Assembly (NCBI GenBank): GCA_026929865.2
Contig: CM049418.1
Coordinates: 12,815,001-12,879,000 of the forward strand
Length of the DNA stretch: 64,000 nt
Source: Hyperoplus lanceolatus
Taxonomy: Eukaryota > Chordata > Actinopteri > Uranoscopiformes > Ammodytidae
Direction of reading: 5' to 3'
The notes beneath the pieces are model-generated. The model made no database searches. It was not told where the DNA came from and worked only from the letters and a program-made list of their open reading frames with translations. Numbering within the stretch: the stretch's first letter is position 1; the number at the start of each line of letters is the position of its first letter. The position numbers and the translations under genes were made by a program. Of the stretch, positions 40,167 to 52,600 are shown in pieces.

Positions 40167-40974
40167 ATTCTTCAACCTTGCCTGCAGGTTGTCAACCGGA
40201 GTTATCACAGGTGGGAGATATTGCCACCAATAAAAAAAAAACAGAGAGAAAAGAAAACCCTGAATGAATTGTCCCTCAGCTGGTTCACACTCTTAATTAA
40301 AACTGAATGAGAAAAAAAATGGTAATACATACTGCCTGCTTTGGACACACCAACCGTCTCTTATCACTGCCATTTTGTTGGGATAAAGACAGGGGTTAAA
40401 GACAGAGTAGAACGATGGAGAGAGAAGGTGTTTCTTCCTTTCCCAGAGGTAATTACATATTGATCCAAGTCAGCGAGGATCTAAACTGTGACACTGTGTT
40501 TGCTTTTATCTTTGAAAGAGGAACTTGTCTTGTGTTTCTCTTTTTCTCCGAGTCTCCTTTAACTCCTAAACAGTGGGCTGCTGAGTGGAGTGGAGAAATT
40601 GATATTCAGCTAATTACATTTTCATGGAGCCATCCCTCTCTCCTGCTTGTCTGCTTTTGCTTCCAGGTCCCTGCTGTCATGGGGCTATACAATGACTTGA
40701 TAATTAAAATGGTGGAGGTCCCCTTCCCACTCCACTGTTTGCAAAGTCCTTTATTCCCTTCTACGAGGGAGACTTTTTAAATTAGCCAGTCACTCCCTTT
40801 TCTCCGCCTCTCTCTCTGTCTGTCTTTCTCTCTCTCTCTCTCTTTCTTTCAGACTTCAGACATTGTCCGTCCAGTGATCCAGAACAGCCTTCAGAGTCCC
40901 CCCGCTGATGAATTAAAAGTGTTCCTTTGGCATTCGAAGGCCTTGGAGGAAAATTCAAGGCAAGGCAAAAAAAT

Positions 40975-40976
<2 letters not shown>

Positions 40977-41018
<42 letters not shown>

Positions 41019-41022
41019 TTTT
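40977..41022 (+). repeat. (AT)n followed by T-run
   Basis: A 34-bp AT alternation joined to a 12-T run. Confidence -1.
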
Positions 41023-41213
41023 ATTCTTTGACAAAGTGAAAGACGAAGAGTCACTCCATCGGGTGCAATTGTCAAGCCAAAAAGTGAGATTCGCTTTTTT
41101 TGTTGGATGCCAGCAGCGATTGACGGCATTAAAAAATGTTAACGGCAATGGCATCTCAAGGCCACCGGCATTTATGGGAAAAAATGCACTCAAAGCTTAA
41201 AGATCAAACGGGT

Positions 41214-41232
41214 GGGGGGGGGGGGGGGGGGG
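41214..41232 (+). repeat. G-run of 19
   Basis: An uninterrupted homopolymer of 19 guanines with G-quadruplex potential. Its exact length may be unreliable. Confidence -1.
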
Positions 41233-44200
41233 CAAACGAGATAAAATGAAAATAACATTACGATTATTAAGCATTCAAGTCATGAACCGGAGCTGGACTT
41301 TTTTTTCTTTCTTGTTCCAGGAGCATGCCGACAGTTTTCATTCAGTCATATCAGTGGAAGAGCAGGGAGACACAAAATGAAAATAACATTGTATTAAATA
41401 CTTAAAAACTCCTCCTAGCTTTTTATGGTTTACGCCGACCTGCTCGACCCCCTTTCGGTTATTGTAAAAGTTTAAATTTCGCGTTTTATCTCGCACGTTT
41501 ATTTCACAAGACTCTCCAGGGGTCTGGTATGCACTAGTCTGACTCGCTCTCAGATTATTCTTTTTTTTATTCCATTGAGCCAGCAGAGGTGTTGCATCAC
41601 AAAGGCATGGAGTGTGAGCAAGTAGAACGTATTTATCCAGACGTTTTCTGACTCTCCCCAACTGAGGTATGGATCAATATTCTCAGGTCTATCCTGCTTT
41701 ATTCTATTACTGAGTAACCACATCATTATTGCACAATAGCAGTCGGCCTATTGTAGTTGTTTTTATATCTACACCATACACTCCTATACTACAACTGCAC
41801 TCCAGTCTTAAAATAGACAGGCCTTTGTGTATAATCCCAGTAATTTGATACGTATATTCTATTATATTTAAAAAAAAAACATTTCCACTAATAAATCGTG
41901 ATCGCTTCCAAATCGGTGTTACACAACCGTCAATGGCACTCAACAATTAATCTGCATACTGTATGTTTCAGATTAAGAGCCTGCCAGAAGTTTATATTAG
42001 TATCCCCTCCTTCCCCTCCCTATAAAAGCCATTATTTGAACACCAGTGTGTTGATTACTGGGTATGTTTGTCTTGTCGATTTTGGTTAATCTCAACTTCT
42101 GACGCACTTTGCTATAAATATGTGTAGGAAATTAACTAAATGTAACCAAACAACATAGCTTGAGGCTTGATTGAGTTGCTTACAGAGACAATTACATGTA
42201 GTCCTAGAACTTAAGACTCTTTAGAATTGGCCCAATGATACTGTGCTTCAGAATGAATTCTCAACTGGTTCATTTCACAGAAACGTATATATCATATTTC
42301 CTGATCTTCCCATTGCCCCTTCCTTGCCTTAAAGCCTTCTTTCCGTCCATCCTTTTTTTTCGCACTCAATCGCAATCATCCATTTGAACTCCATCATCCT
42401 CCATTTAAAAAAAGGGGTTTGGGGATTGAATATCTTTATGGAACAGTCTCATATAATTATACATTCACTTTCCTCCTCAATAGCTAGTAAGTCTATCATT
42501 TCCAGGAATCCAGGGCAAAAATGAGCAATATTCACTTAATTAAAAGGATATGAAACTGCATAATGTCCCTGAAATCTGACTGTTTGGTGGAATCGGAATT
42601 GAAAGGCTGGAACAGTCAATCTGCTGACATATACATTGCTGGAACATGCTTTTTATAAGACTTCATGACAGCTTTGACTGACTGATTGGAGTTGTTTCCA
42701 GGAGAACTTGGCTTACACATACGTATATAGTTAATAGAATTTGTTTAGTTTTTCTGGCTCAGAAAATGGACTGAAGTGATTTCTTATTTACTATTCTTCA
42801 TCATTCAAAAAGCTGCAAGTTGGAGATGTGTCACAATAGTAGTTTTGTCTTCCTTGATGTATTTAGACTATTTGGCAGACTGTGGTCAAAGCAAATGCCA
42901 TTTAATCATGAGTTAGGATCAGAATTTGCACTGGTATTGCTTGTTGCCAGTAGGACATATATACTTTTGATTGCTGTCTCTAGATTCCAATGATTTGTTC
43001 ACCTGTACTCTTGATTGCATTGCGTAGTCACTAAATACCAAGTTAGTTGACTATTGAAAGGTTTTGTGTCGTGATGTTATCGGAAGTGTTCGGAACTTTT
43101 AAATCTCAAATTTGGCTTGTGTTTTCAGAAACTTTCAGCGTGACAGCTTTCTATTAGTAAAAACCCCTCAGATGCTTGAGAGTTAAGGAGGTCTAATCCA
43201 ATATCTTTTTCATCATCTAATTCAGTTCATTCTTCAATGCCAGATAATCAAAAGCACTTTTGATTGTATTTAAAAGTGTGTGAATTGCGAGATAATATAA
43301 ACAGGACAAAATAAAGAAGCAAAATGATGGTGCATTATGGGAAAATATTAGCATAAACCATGTGTGCCTTATCCTTGTGTGCACTATAACCTGTTAATTT
43401 TAGTAGTATCTAAACAAACATCCTAAATTGACCGAGGACACCTATCGGTATAGTTGCTTTAAGTTGCAGTCACCCTCTCGGATAAGTTAATGTACTTCAC
43501 AAGGATAAATGAACTAAAAAGACAGTTTATTCTTGTTTTCAAAGTCTCTGACATAAACATGAATAACCTCCCAAATCCACAGTAATTGCTAAGAGTTGAT
43601 GTACATTTCATTTCCACCTCGGAGATGTCAGGGTTCTACAGTAGTGCCGCGTTGGCTGGCACTAAAGCAACCCTAGGAGAAAGTGCCTTCCCCTCTGAAT
43701 TATGGCAGAATTGAGCAACGGCTCAGATGTGCTATAAATTTGCATTGTTTGGGCTTTCTTTATTGAAAGTGGCAAGTTCCATAGTTTTTTTTAGTACATC
43801 ATAAAATACAGAGACAACCTGATGAGTGAGCGATAAAGGACAAGTCATGCTATGACTCAATATCACAGTTCAATTAATAGGGTTGAAACTGTTGACAACT
43901 TCAGCTATTGGGGACATGTTTTTTTGCTGCATACTCAGCACGAGCAGCCCCCTTCACATGAAAAGAGTCAACTAAACCTTCTTTGAGCCAGAATGACCCA
44001 TTGGGCGGACGGAGAATCTTTCTATTTTCTCTACCCCTGAGCCTGTTTGGCATAGTAGGGAGGCCACGCAAATACCGAATGGGAACAAAGTGGGTGAGTG
44101 GTGAAAGTTACAGAACCCCACTGACAACATAATGGGCAGGGTTGTAATGTCAACCAGCACTCCCACAGTCATGAATAGGGTGAAACGCATTGCAGAGAAT

Positions 44201-46500
44201 TGAGGATGGAGACATATCCCTCAGTGCAATAGAGCAGTGATCTGTACTCACTAGGCCACAAACTTCCCTTAACCCTCCCCTTGATGAATGTACGAGGAAC
44301 AGTTATGCATTATGTATTGAAATATACTATATTTCTCCTGCACCATTCCTTAGATTAAAAAAAAAGAAAGTGTGCAGCATACAAAATAAAAAGACTTGGG
44401 GCTCTACCTCTCCATGCGAGTGTAATGAATCACTGTAGTATTCTTCTTGAGGGGTTGCCTCTAAGTAGGTAGGAGTTTGTGAGCAGTTGCTTCTTGGTTT
44501 TGTGTGTTATTGTAAGGGGATTTAATAACACATTAATGTTCATCCCATTTGTACCAAACTAGTCTTTCTGTTTCGCCCTCGAACAACTTAAACTGCTCAA
44601 CTCAAGGTCATTCTGTTTATATTTTAAAACTTAAAAAACCTACTGTATTTGTCCGTCTCTTTTGAATCATGGAAGGTTTTTAATGACGTTCACTTCCGTC
44701 TTCCTCTGTGAAATCGGATATTTTTTGCTAAACAGTTCATAACAGCTGCATCTAAATCCGGGGGCTCCCTTATGGTTAACACACTCGGCCTAGTGATGAT
44801 TCATTCTGTGAAGAGATTTCCGCCAGTCTTCTCCCCTCCTGCTACAACAACCTCCCACCCTCTAAGCTTGCCCGACTCCATGCTAAGCAGCATCATAACA
44901 CATTCAAATTCATGTTCCCAATGTGGAAAATCAGCCTGCGTACAGAGGGCCCGAGGTTGGAATAACCCCTTCCAGCCAAATAAGACATGCGTGTTCTGTG
45001 TAATAAACCTTCTGGAAAAAAAGCCCACTGTGGTGAACACAGATAAAAGAAAAAAATTAAGAAATCATATGAAGTAATGGACATGAGAAGTATTAATCCA
45101 TCCCACATGCATATATATACGCAGCAGCGCTATAGAAAATGCTTCCCAATATCCTGTCAAGATCCTCAAAAGCAGTTAATTATGCCCACTGCGAAACATT
45201 GATTCACTTTAAATCCTTCATGTCCACAGCACAGCTCTCGCAAGCTGACCGGAAAGCAAAAAAAATATTACTCTGCAAGTCTTTGGATACAGCCTAAATC
45301 TGTCAAGAAAGGTTTGATAAGGGCCTCCTCCTAGTATTTTGTCTTATTTTTTCTCCCTTCTTCTTCTCGTCTTTCTCCCCACCAGCCTCTTGTCTGCGCA
45401 GGGCTCTAAAATAAGAAATCCCTTTCCGCAGATATAATTAATCACTCTGGGAGAACAGGGCATGTAATTATTTAGGTTACCACAGAACTCTCACAAACCC
45501 TCCCCACACACACACCACAGCCAGGCTTTGAGGAGACACAGACACTACCATTCCAAACAGGGCAAACTGACGACAAAAAGTATTTTGCTGAGCCTCGTGT
45601 TTGGCCATCATGCAGATGCATTTCAACACCCTTAACATGCGTACACATCTTTAAGGAGTGTCCTGTGCACCAATAATACACTGGCATTTATACTATACAG
45701 AACCAAATAATGTGGTAAGGCTTTCATAAAGCTTATCAAATAAAGCCAGCATGACGACAGTAATGACGCTGATAGGTTACGTCTGGTGCTGAATAGAACA
45801 AGTGTCTTTCCAAGAAACCTTTTACGCTTTCACAAGAATGGTGGCAGGATATATTCGTTGAATGTGAGTGAGATATAGTGAAAGAGGGAGGTGCCACTAC
45901 TTTCCTCCATTACCTCCCTCGCAGGCATTTACACCCCCCCCCCCACACACTTGCTGATAAAGAGTTAAGCACCAGTTCATCCAAAATATTAATATGGCAC
46001 CAGGAACACACCCTTTTAGAATGGTCTCGGCCGATTCAGAATTAGCCCGATTAAGAGGGGGACTCAGCTAAAAAAATTCCCCTGTAGACGAGTCTAGCAG
46101 CCCATAGAAAAATTCCCCTTGTGCAGCGTCAGTGGGTTTGCATCAGGCAGACAGAGCACGGGGAAGGCCAGTAATATGAGCTCTGCCATTTTGGATAACA
46201 CAGGGTGTCCAAATGAGGGATGGCAGCACTTGTTCGGGGGGTTGATTGAGCCATGCTTTCTAAAAAGGGGGGAGGAGGGGTGAGATGCATGGTATGATGT
46301 CCAAATAAAAGAGGGAGCATGAGCATGAGCGTTTACACCAGCCCTAAACATATGTCTCTGTAATTCTCCTGATGAGCTGGGTTATTAAGGAGGTGTTATG
46401 TCTCTGCTGGGCTTCTAAACATGAATAATTATTACTCACGTTGTGATGTGATGACCTCAACAAGTGGAATGCTAATTCAAATATATAAAAACGGTCAGGA

Positions 46501-46940
46501 TGTCAGGTTTCCGGGATGGACAGACGAGAACCCAATAGCATGACACAAAACAGTTTAGGTGCAGCAACAACAGTTTTAATGTGAAGACAAACCAGGTAGT
46601 AGCGTGGCAAACAGTCCAATAGAGGCAGGCAAAAGGGAAAACCAAAATCCAAAGGAGTGAGTCGAAAACATGAACAGGCAGGCAGGTATACAGACATGCA
46701 GGTATAAGGACGCTGGATAGCTATGAAACACATAAGACAAACTAGATGATCTGACAGAGAACTGTGGACAATGACTGGGATATATACTGAGGCTGATTGA
46801 CTAATGAGGAGCAGGTGAGTGTGGGGCAGACCAGGTGAATGTAATTAACTGGGAGTGCAGAGCAGGAGGGAGTGGCACAGCAAGTAGACCAGGAAAACAG
46901 ACAAATGAAAACATACTAAATACCGGCTGAAGTTGTGACA
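46501..46940 (-). mobile_element. solo LTR of a Gypsy-like LTR retrotransposon
   Basis: A 440-bp block with TG...CA ends (minus strand TGTCAC ... CTGACA) is flanked by a perfect 5-bp target duplication CAGGA (46496-46500 and 46941-46945). In the minus sense it has a TATATA box (about 46786) and an ATTAAA poly(A) signal (46580-46575) about 75 bp before its end. That is the U3-R-U5 order of an LTR promoter. No internal coding part exists here, so it is a recombination-derived solo LTR. The Gypsy assignment rests on resemblance to fish Gypsy LTRs. Confidence -1.
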
Positions 46941-47051
46941 CAGGAGAGAAGTGCTGCATGATGTGCGTCACTGAAACTGAGACTAACTGAATTATATCAA
47001 GGCACACCAATGCTAACATCGTGAGCTAAATGCTCACAGTGGTAATGTTCA

Positions 47052-47270
47052 AGGTTCTCCGAGAAACTGAGTTTGTGTTAATTCTTTCACCTCCTTTGGA
47101 CAAAAGTGGGATTGTTTTTTTTTTCCTGGGTGAGCCTACCCATGACAAAGGCAATAAGAAAAACTATATAAAAAGCCATATTTGCACTGATGGTCTTGTT
47201 TGCTGTTACATAATAAGAGAAGGGAAAATAAGACTGTTTCAGACTTATTTAAAAGTTCCTCGCAGCACCT
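47052..47270. mobile_element. internally deleted relative of the 9.1-kb TTAA-type transposon
   Basis: The right end, reversed, reads TTAAAGGTGCTGCGAGGAAC and aligns to the 9.1-kb element's right end. The left end (TTCAAGGTTCTCCGAGAAAC) is more diverged. The interior shares CCTTTGGACAAAAG and TTTGCACTGATGGTCTTG. It is about 220 bp against about 940 bp, so most of the middle is missing. TTAA lies at 47271-47274. Confidence -1.
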
Positions 47271-48474
47271 TTAACTTGTTAGAACGGAATGCCATTAGTT
47301 TGGCAAGTAACTACGTATATTAATTTTGACTTGATGGTGGTGCTAGATTAAAAACCTGTGGATCACCAAAGTAATTACCTTTTATCCTGAGGGGTACATT
47401 CATGTATGCACCAAATGGAGCAGAAATGGCACCATTGTTGTAGCAGTGCACTGCCAACTTATTGGCTCTTGGTGAGAACAGTTGTGATACATATTCCAAC
47501 CTCCTGCAGTAAATCCAGGGCAAATGGTCAAAAGGTCAGAAAAAACACATACTTCATAACATTAAAGGATCTTTGTATACACAGACTGCCAACCAAGGAT
47601 ATAAACATATTAGTATGTGTGTGTGGACTATACTAAGTGCTGTATTCATTATAGTATGTTCCTTTTGTGTTATCATGCCTCTTGATTGTAAGGTAAACAT
47701 GAATGTCATCTTTGTCTTTCCTTTCACTCCCACACAAGGTCTCAGCACTCACTCTGAAGTGACTAACACTTTAAAAGGTCTTGTAGCCAGGGGACTAACA
47801 GGCACAATTATACCATTGATTTGATTTGATTTGATTTTGATTTGATTTTAGTTTATTTCAGACATCCACATACAAAACAAAATGAAAAGCATGGAAATAC
47901 AATAAATATGCCTGAAAAGGAGCAGGAAGAAGTATACACTTATTTAATCCTACCCCTTTCCTTAAAAAAAATTAAAAATGAAAATATTTATTAAATAAAA
48001 AAAATAGAATAAAAATAAAAATAAAATAAAGAATAAAATAAAATAAAACAAAAACAACAATTATATTCGCTTCTCTTATCTATATTCTCTGTACTATTGG
48101 CGATACTATATTTGCCAATTACATACAACTTAATATACTATACATTTTTTATATTTTATATATTTATATAATGCATATATCTATATTTATATTTATAAAC
48201 AATCAATATATCCATATATACATACATATCTATACAATCAGTATATATATAGGGGAAGGTGGGGTGATTTGTGCAACTTTTTACTCAAAGTGATTTTAAA
48301 GTGAGGCCTTGACAGTTATGTCTCCAACTCAAATATGTACATATATTTCAGGATGTTGTGCATCCCTGGCAATAAAAACTTTGGTTCTGGAATAAACTGT
48401 TTAAGAAATATAGCTTTCGGAAAAAAAGTTGTCTTGTCGCACAAATCACCCCACTACGTGGGGTGATTTGTGCG

Positions 48475-48661
48475 TCATTGAGTCACAATGACAAAGTCAC
48501 CATCATCATCTTTCTGGCCATCTGAACTCTCATCAGTGGTGTCGTTAAGTGGAATTGAGATGTCACTCTCTTCTGAGCTACTGTAGACAATCACTTTCTT
48601 TTGGTGACCAGCGTATACAGCCATGCCACTGGCACAACTCTCAGAAATGTACTTTGCACTA
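48475..48661 (-). pseudogene. C-terminal fragment of a transposase (probably pogo-like)
   Basis: About 62 codons survive inside copy A: SAKYISESCASGMAVYAG, then a Ser/Asp/Glu-rich acidic run (SSSEESDISIPLNDTTDESS), ending DDDGDFVIVTQ and a stop next to the internal palindrome. Acidic tails ending in GDFV-like segments occur in fish pogo/jerky-type transposases. That resemblance is from memory and not tested. The upstream catalytic part is gone and the LINE tail abuts it. Confidence -1.
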
Positions 48662-48969
48662 GTTGCTCCGTGCTTGTGGAACCAACTGCCACCTGACAAA
48701 TGTGATTCCCCCTACATTTCTGCCTTTAAATCAAGGCTCAAAACCCATATGTACACCCTGGTGTTTCCTCCCCATTAACCTCTGCACTACTTACTTACCT
48801 CTGCACTACTATCTGTGTTTATGTGGATGTATGGGCTTTACGTCCTTTATTTTGGTTATTGTTATTTTACCTTCATTGTTTACCTACTGAATGCACTATG
48901 TACAGCACTTTGGACAGTGCAAACTGTCATAAATGTGCTTTCATAAATACATTTTACTTACTTACTTAC
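48662..48969 (+). mobile_element. 5'-truncated LINE (L2-type) 3' end inside copy A
   Basis: It encodes the last residues of a LINE reverse transcriptase (VAPCLWNQLPPDK ... FKSRLKTHMYTL, stop at about 48778). A 3' UTR follows with TACAGCACTTTGGACAG and GTGCTTTCATAAATACATTT and a (TTAC)n tail (to about 48969). This is the usual 3' structure of fish L2-type elements. It interrupts the DNA transposon between the transposase remnant and the right part, which is continuous in copy B. Confidence -1.
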
Positions 48970-49372
48970 TTATAACTCACCCAGGCCCTTGCGCACAAAT
49001 CACCCCATCCCCAGAATTTTGGATAATAGGCATGATGCAGCAATTTAGGGTTGACATTGTGCTAACTATATAGACTCAAAGTGTAGCATACCAAAGCACT
49101 AAAACATGTGTCAAATGTTTTCAAACGTGTCTATAATTGTTCAGACACAATAATCAAAAAACCTTGATCATGGAAATTTTACTTTGAAAGGCAAAACACA
49201 GTTTTTTGAGCTTAAATGTGCTTATATCTTATTCCTTGTGTCTCCCTTCTTTACAGGATGAGTCAAATGGATGGCTCTTCTTAAATATGTGGTCACATTT
49301 CCAATTTCTTCCACGGTTTTCTAGAAACAAGGGGTTTTGCAACTTCCAAAATGCACAAATCACCCCACCTTC

Positions 49373-49375
<3 letters not shown>

Positions 49376-49447
<72 letters not shown>
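49376..49447 (+). repeat. (AT)n microsatellite
   Basis: A 72-bp AT alternation, part of the LINE 3' UTR. It was probably the TA-rich landing site of copy A, since the same AT-rich sequence borders the other side (48160-48251). Confidence -1.
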
Positions 49448-49451
<4 letters not shown>

Positions 49452-49462
49452 TAATTACCCTC

Positions 49463-52400
49463 TTACTTCACACCCTCATCCCTGTACCTTATGAAAATCA
49501 TTGCTTTGAACCTTTTTTTAAACTGGATCATGTCTGGACATTGCTTTAGCTCCGTGCTCATCCCATTCCACAGTTTCACACCCCCAATTGAGATGCAATG
49601 ACATTTTAAAGTCGTGCGTACCGCCAGTGTCTTAAAGTTTAACTGTTGCCTCAAATTGTAACCCCCCTCTCGGTCAAAGGAAAGTTTTTGTATGTTACCT
49701 GGTAGCAGTTTATTTCTAGCTTTGAACATGATTTGTGCAACTTGATATTCAACCAGGTCATTGAACTTTATGATACGGGAATGTAAAAAGAGGAGGTTGG
49801 TGTGATCATAATATCCAGCTTTATTGATTATTCTTATGGCTCGTTTTTGAAGTGTGACTAGTGGTTGCAGTGAGCTTTTGTAAGTGGTCCCCCAGACCTC
49901 CACACAGTAATTTACATAAGGTAAGATCATTGAGCAGTAAAGAATATGCAATGATTTGTGATCCAATATATGCTTTGCTTTACCCAGGACTGAGATGCTT
50001 CGTGACAGTTTAGATTTAACATGTTTTATGTGAGGTTTCCAGCATAGCTTGTGATCTATTGTCACACCCAGGAATTTATTTACATACACTCTTTCAATAT
50101 TAACACCATCTATCTTAACATTTACATCACTATTTAAATTACAATTTCCAAACAACATGATTTTTGTTTTGCTTAAATTCAATGATAATTTATTATTGTC
50201 AAACCACCTTTTTAATTTGCTCATTTCAGATGTAATTGACTCCAGAAGCTGCTGCAAGTCCTCTCCCGTACAAAAAATATTTGTGTCATCTGCAAATAAC
50301 ACAAATTGTAAAATATTTGATGTTTTACATATGTCATGTATGTAGAGAATAAAAAGAATTGGCCCAAACACTGACCCCTGGGGGACCCCACAAGCAATGT
50401 CCAAACAAGCTGACACGTATTCACCCATCTTCACAAACTGTTGCCTGTTCTGTAGATAGCTCCTCAGCCAGTTTAATACAACTCCCCTGATACCATACCG
50501 TTCTAATTTATTACTTAATACATCATGATTTATGGTATCAAATGCTTTTTTGAGATCAGTAAAAACACCAGCTGCATATTTCTTTTGGTCCAGGGAATTT
50601 GTAATCTTTTCAATTAGCTCAATGACTGCTAATGAAGTGGATCGGTTGGGTCTGAAGCCGTATTGGCTGTCAGTTAGTAAATTGTGTTTAATGATGAATT
50701 TATTAAGTCTATCAGCAAATACTTTTTCTAAGATGTTTGAGAATTGAGGAAGCAGTGATATAGGCCTGTAGTTTGTGAAGTGGTGTTTGTCTCCAGTTTT
50801 GTACAGCGGTATGACTTTTGCAATGTTCATTTTTCTTGGGAATTTACCAGTTTTAAATGATAAATTACAGATGTGCGTTAATGGCTTCGAAATTCCGTGA
50901 ATTACCTCTTTGACTATTCTCATATCAATGTCACTATAGTCAGTAGAAGTTTTATTTTTGCATTTATTGACAATCTCTACAATTTCACTCTCTTCCACTG
51001 CTGTTAGAAACATTGATTTTGGATTAATGTCTATGAAATCATTAATCCTGTCATCAGATCTCACAGGAACAGGTATTTTTTCAGCCAGTATTGGTCCAAC
51101 ATTTACAAAATATTGGTTGAAGCCATTTACTGCATCATCCATATTATTAATAGTCATATCATTTTCAATAAACTCATGCGGATAATTAACTTGTCTAGAA
51201 CCATTTCCAATAACATTATTCAGTATCTTCCATAGACCTTTATTGTTTTTATTATTATCTATTAATTTTCTATAATATTCTTTCTTACTAATTCTCATAA
51301 TGTTAGTTAGTTTATTTTTATATTTCTTATATTTTTGTTCAGCATCTTTGGTTCTAAGCTTTATAAATTCTTTATATAGTGTATTTTTCTTTTTGCAGGC
51401 ATTTTGTAATCCCTTAGTTATCCATGGACTATCTGAATATTTTAATTTAATTTTAATTTCTTTTATTGGGCAATATTTATCATACAACAATTTAAATATC
51501 CCCAAGAATATTTCATAACCTTTATCAATATTTTCTTCTTTATATAATGGTTCCCAATTTTGATTTAATAATTCATTTTTTAAAGTGTTTATTGCCTCTT
51601 CTGTCCGTACTCTTCTGTACTTGAATGTACTCTCCCGTTTTTCCCTTTTTTCCCTCTTGTAGTTGTTATTGTACACAAGAAATACTGGCAGATGGTCACT
51701 GATGTCATTGATCATTAATCCACTTATTGTATTATTGTCTATAACGTTTGTAAATATGTTGTCTATCAATGTGGCACAGTGAGATGTGATCCTGCTTTGT
51801 CTGGTGATTTTTGGATAGAGACACAGACTGTACATTGTATTGATAAAGTCATCAGTTGGTTTGTGATTATTGGGATTAAGAAGATCTATATTAAAATCCC
51901 CACAGATAAATATGACCTTTTGCTTTGACAATGTGTAATTTTTTTCCATCTATTCCTTGAATATGTCAATATCAGAAGCCGGTGCTCTATAAATACAATT
52001 AACAATCACATTCTTCTTATTTTCCATGCAGATTTCAACAGTTAGACATTCTAATACATTGCAGTTGTCATTTCATCAACCACCTTGCAATTAAGGTTTA
52101 TATCCACATACAGAGCCACACCTCCTCCAGTCTTGTTCTCTCTGTTTCTGTAGTTCAGTTCATAGCCATCTAGATCAAAGACCACCCCCTTTTCAGGGTT
52201 GATCCAGGTTTCTGATATTGCAATTATGTTAACTGGTTGTGAAAATTGACGTAAATATTCCTTGATTGCATGGAAATTTTTGCTCAAATGCCTGCTGTTA
52301 AAGTGAATTATTGACAGTTTGCCAGTACAGTCAATTTTTGCATTAAACTGCTCACTAGTGTAATAATGACAGTTCTCATTGAGGTTGAAGAAAAAGTTAT

Positions 52401-52599
52401 TGTCCGGGTCTATATCCTGTGTTTGGTAATCTGTGTATTCAGAAGTTTTCAGCTGTACCTGCTCGTAATCACTAATCAAGTCAGATAAACAGGTAATGTC
52501 ATCCTGGGATTGATGTGAATTGACAGTGCGTGTGTTGGAATGTAGAGTGTCAGTGTGTGGTAATATGGACACTTTAGCGTGATGTGAGACAGATGCCAT
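49463..52599 (-). pseudogene. LINE ORF2 (endonuclease + reverse transcriptase), lightly broken
   Basis: About 1045 codons when read through. The N-terminal part (52599-52051) has IIHFNSRHL, IIAISETWI and GGGVALYV of an APE-type endonuclease. A frameshift lies at about 52055-52070, and an in-frame TAG at 51952-51950. The rest, 828 codons, is open. It has GDFNIDLLNP and ISDHLPVFL (endonuclease end), then the RT with YRPISLLP, GVPQGSVFGPILF (about 50390) and the catalytic FADDTNIF (FADD at 50296-50285). The C-terminal ILPYVNYCVEVWG region and a final KLWNGMS box follow. The enzyme would nick DNA and prime reverse transcription of LINE RNA at the nick. Only two lesions in 3.1 kb make it one of the best preserved elements here. 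Confidence -1.
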
Positions 52600-52600
52600 G

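Larger units (their letters stand above)
48252..49375. mobile_element. TA-target DNA transposon (pogo-like, copy A), inside LINE 3' UTR
   Basis: The ends are GGGGAAGGTGGGGTGATTTG... and its inverse (one terminal mismatch), flanked by TA in an AT microsatellite. The terminal motif GGGGTGATTTGTGC recurs inside as a perfect 16-bp-arm palindrome (48439-48473) and again inverted at 48993-49006. A transposase tail fragment (48475-48661) and a LINE tail (48662-48969) lie in the middle. Copy B at 59895-60612 shares the body (TTACTCAAAGTGA, GTGAGGCCTTGACAG, CAGAATTTTGGATAATA). TA target and pogo-like coding remnant suggest the Tc1/mariner/pogo superfamily. Confidence -1.

Noticed and set aside
46501..46940. 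First considered an unclassified DNA repeat
   Set aside because: The 5-bp duplication, TG/CA ends, TATA box and poly(A) signal fit a solo LTR better.
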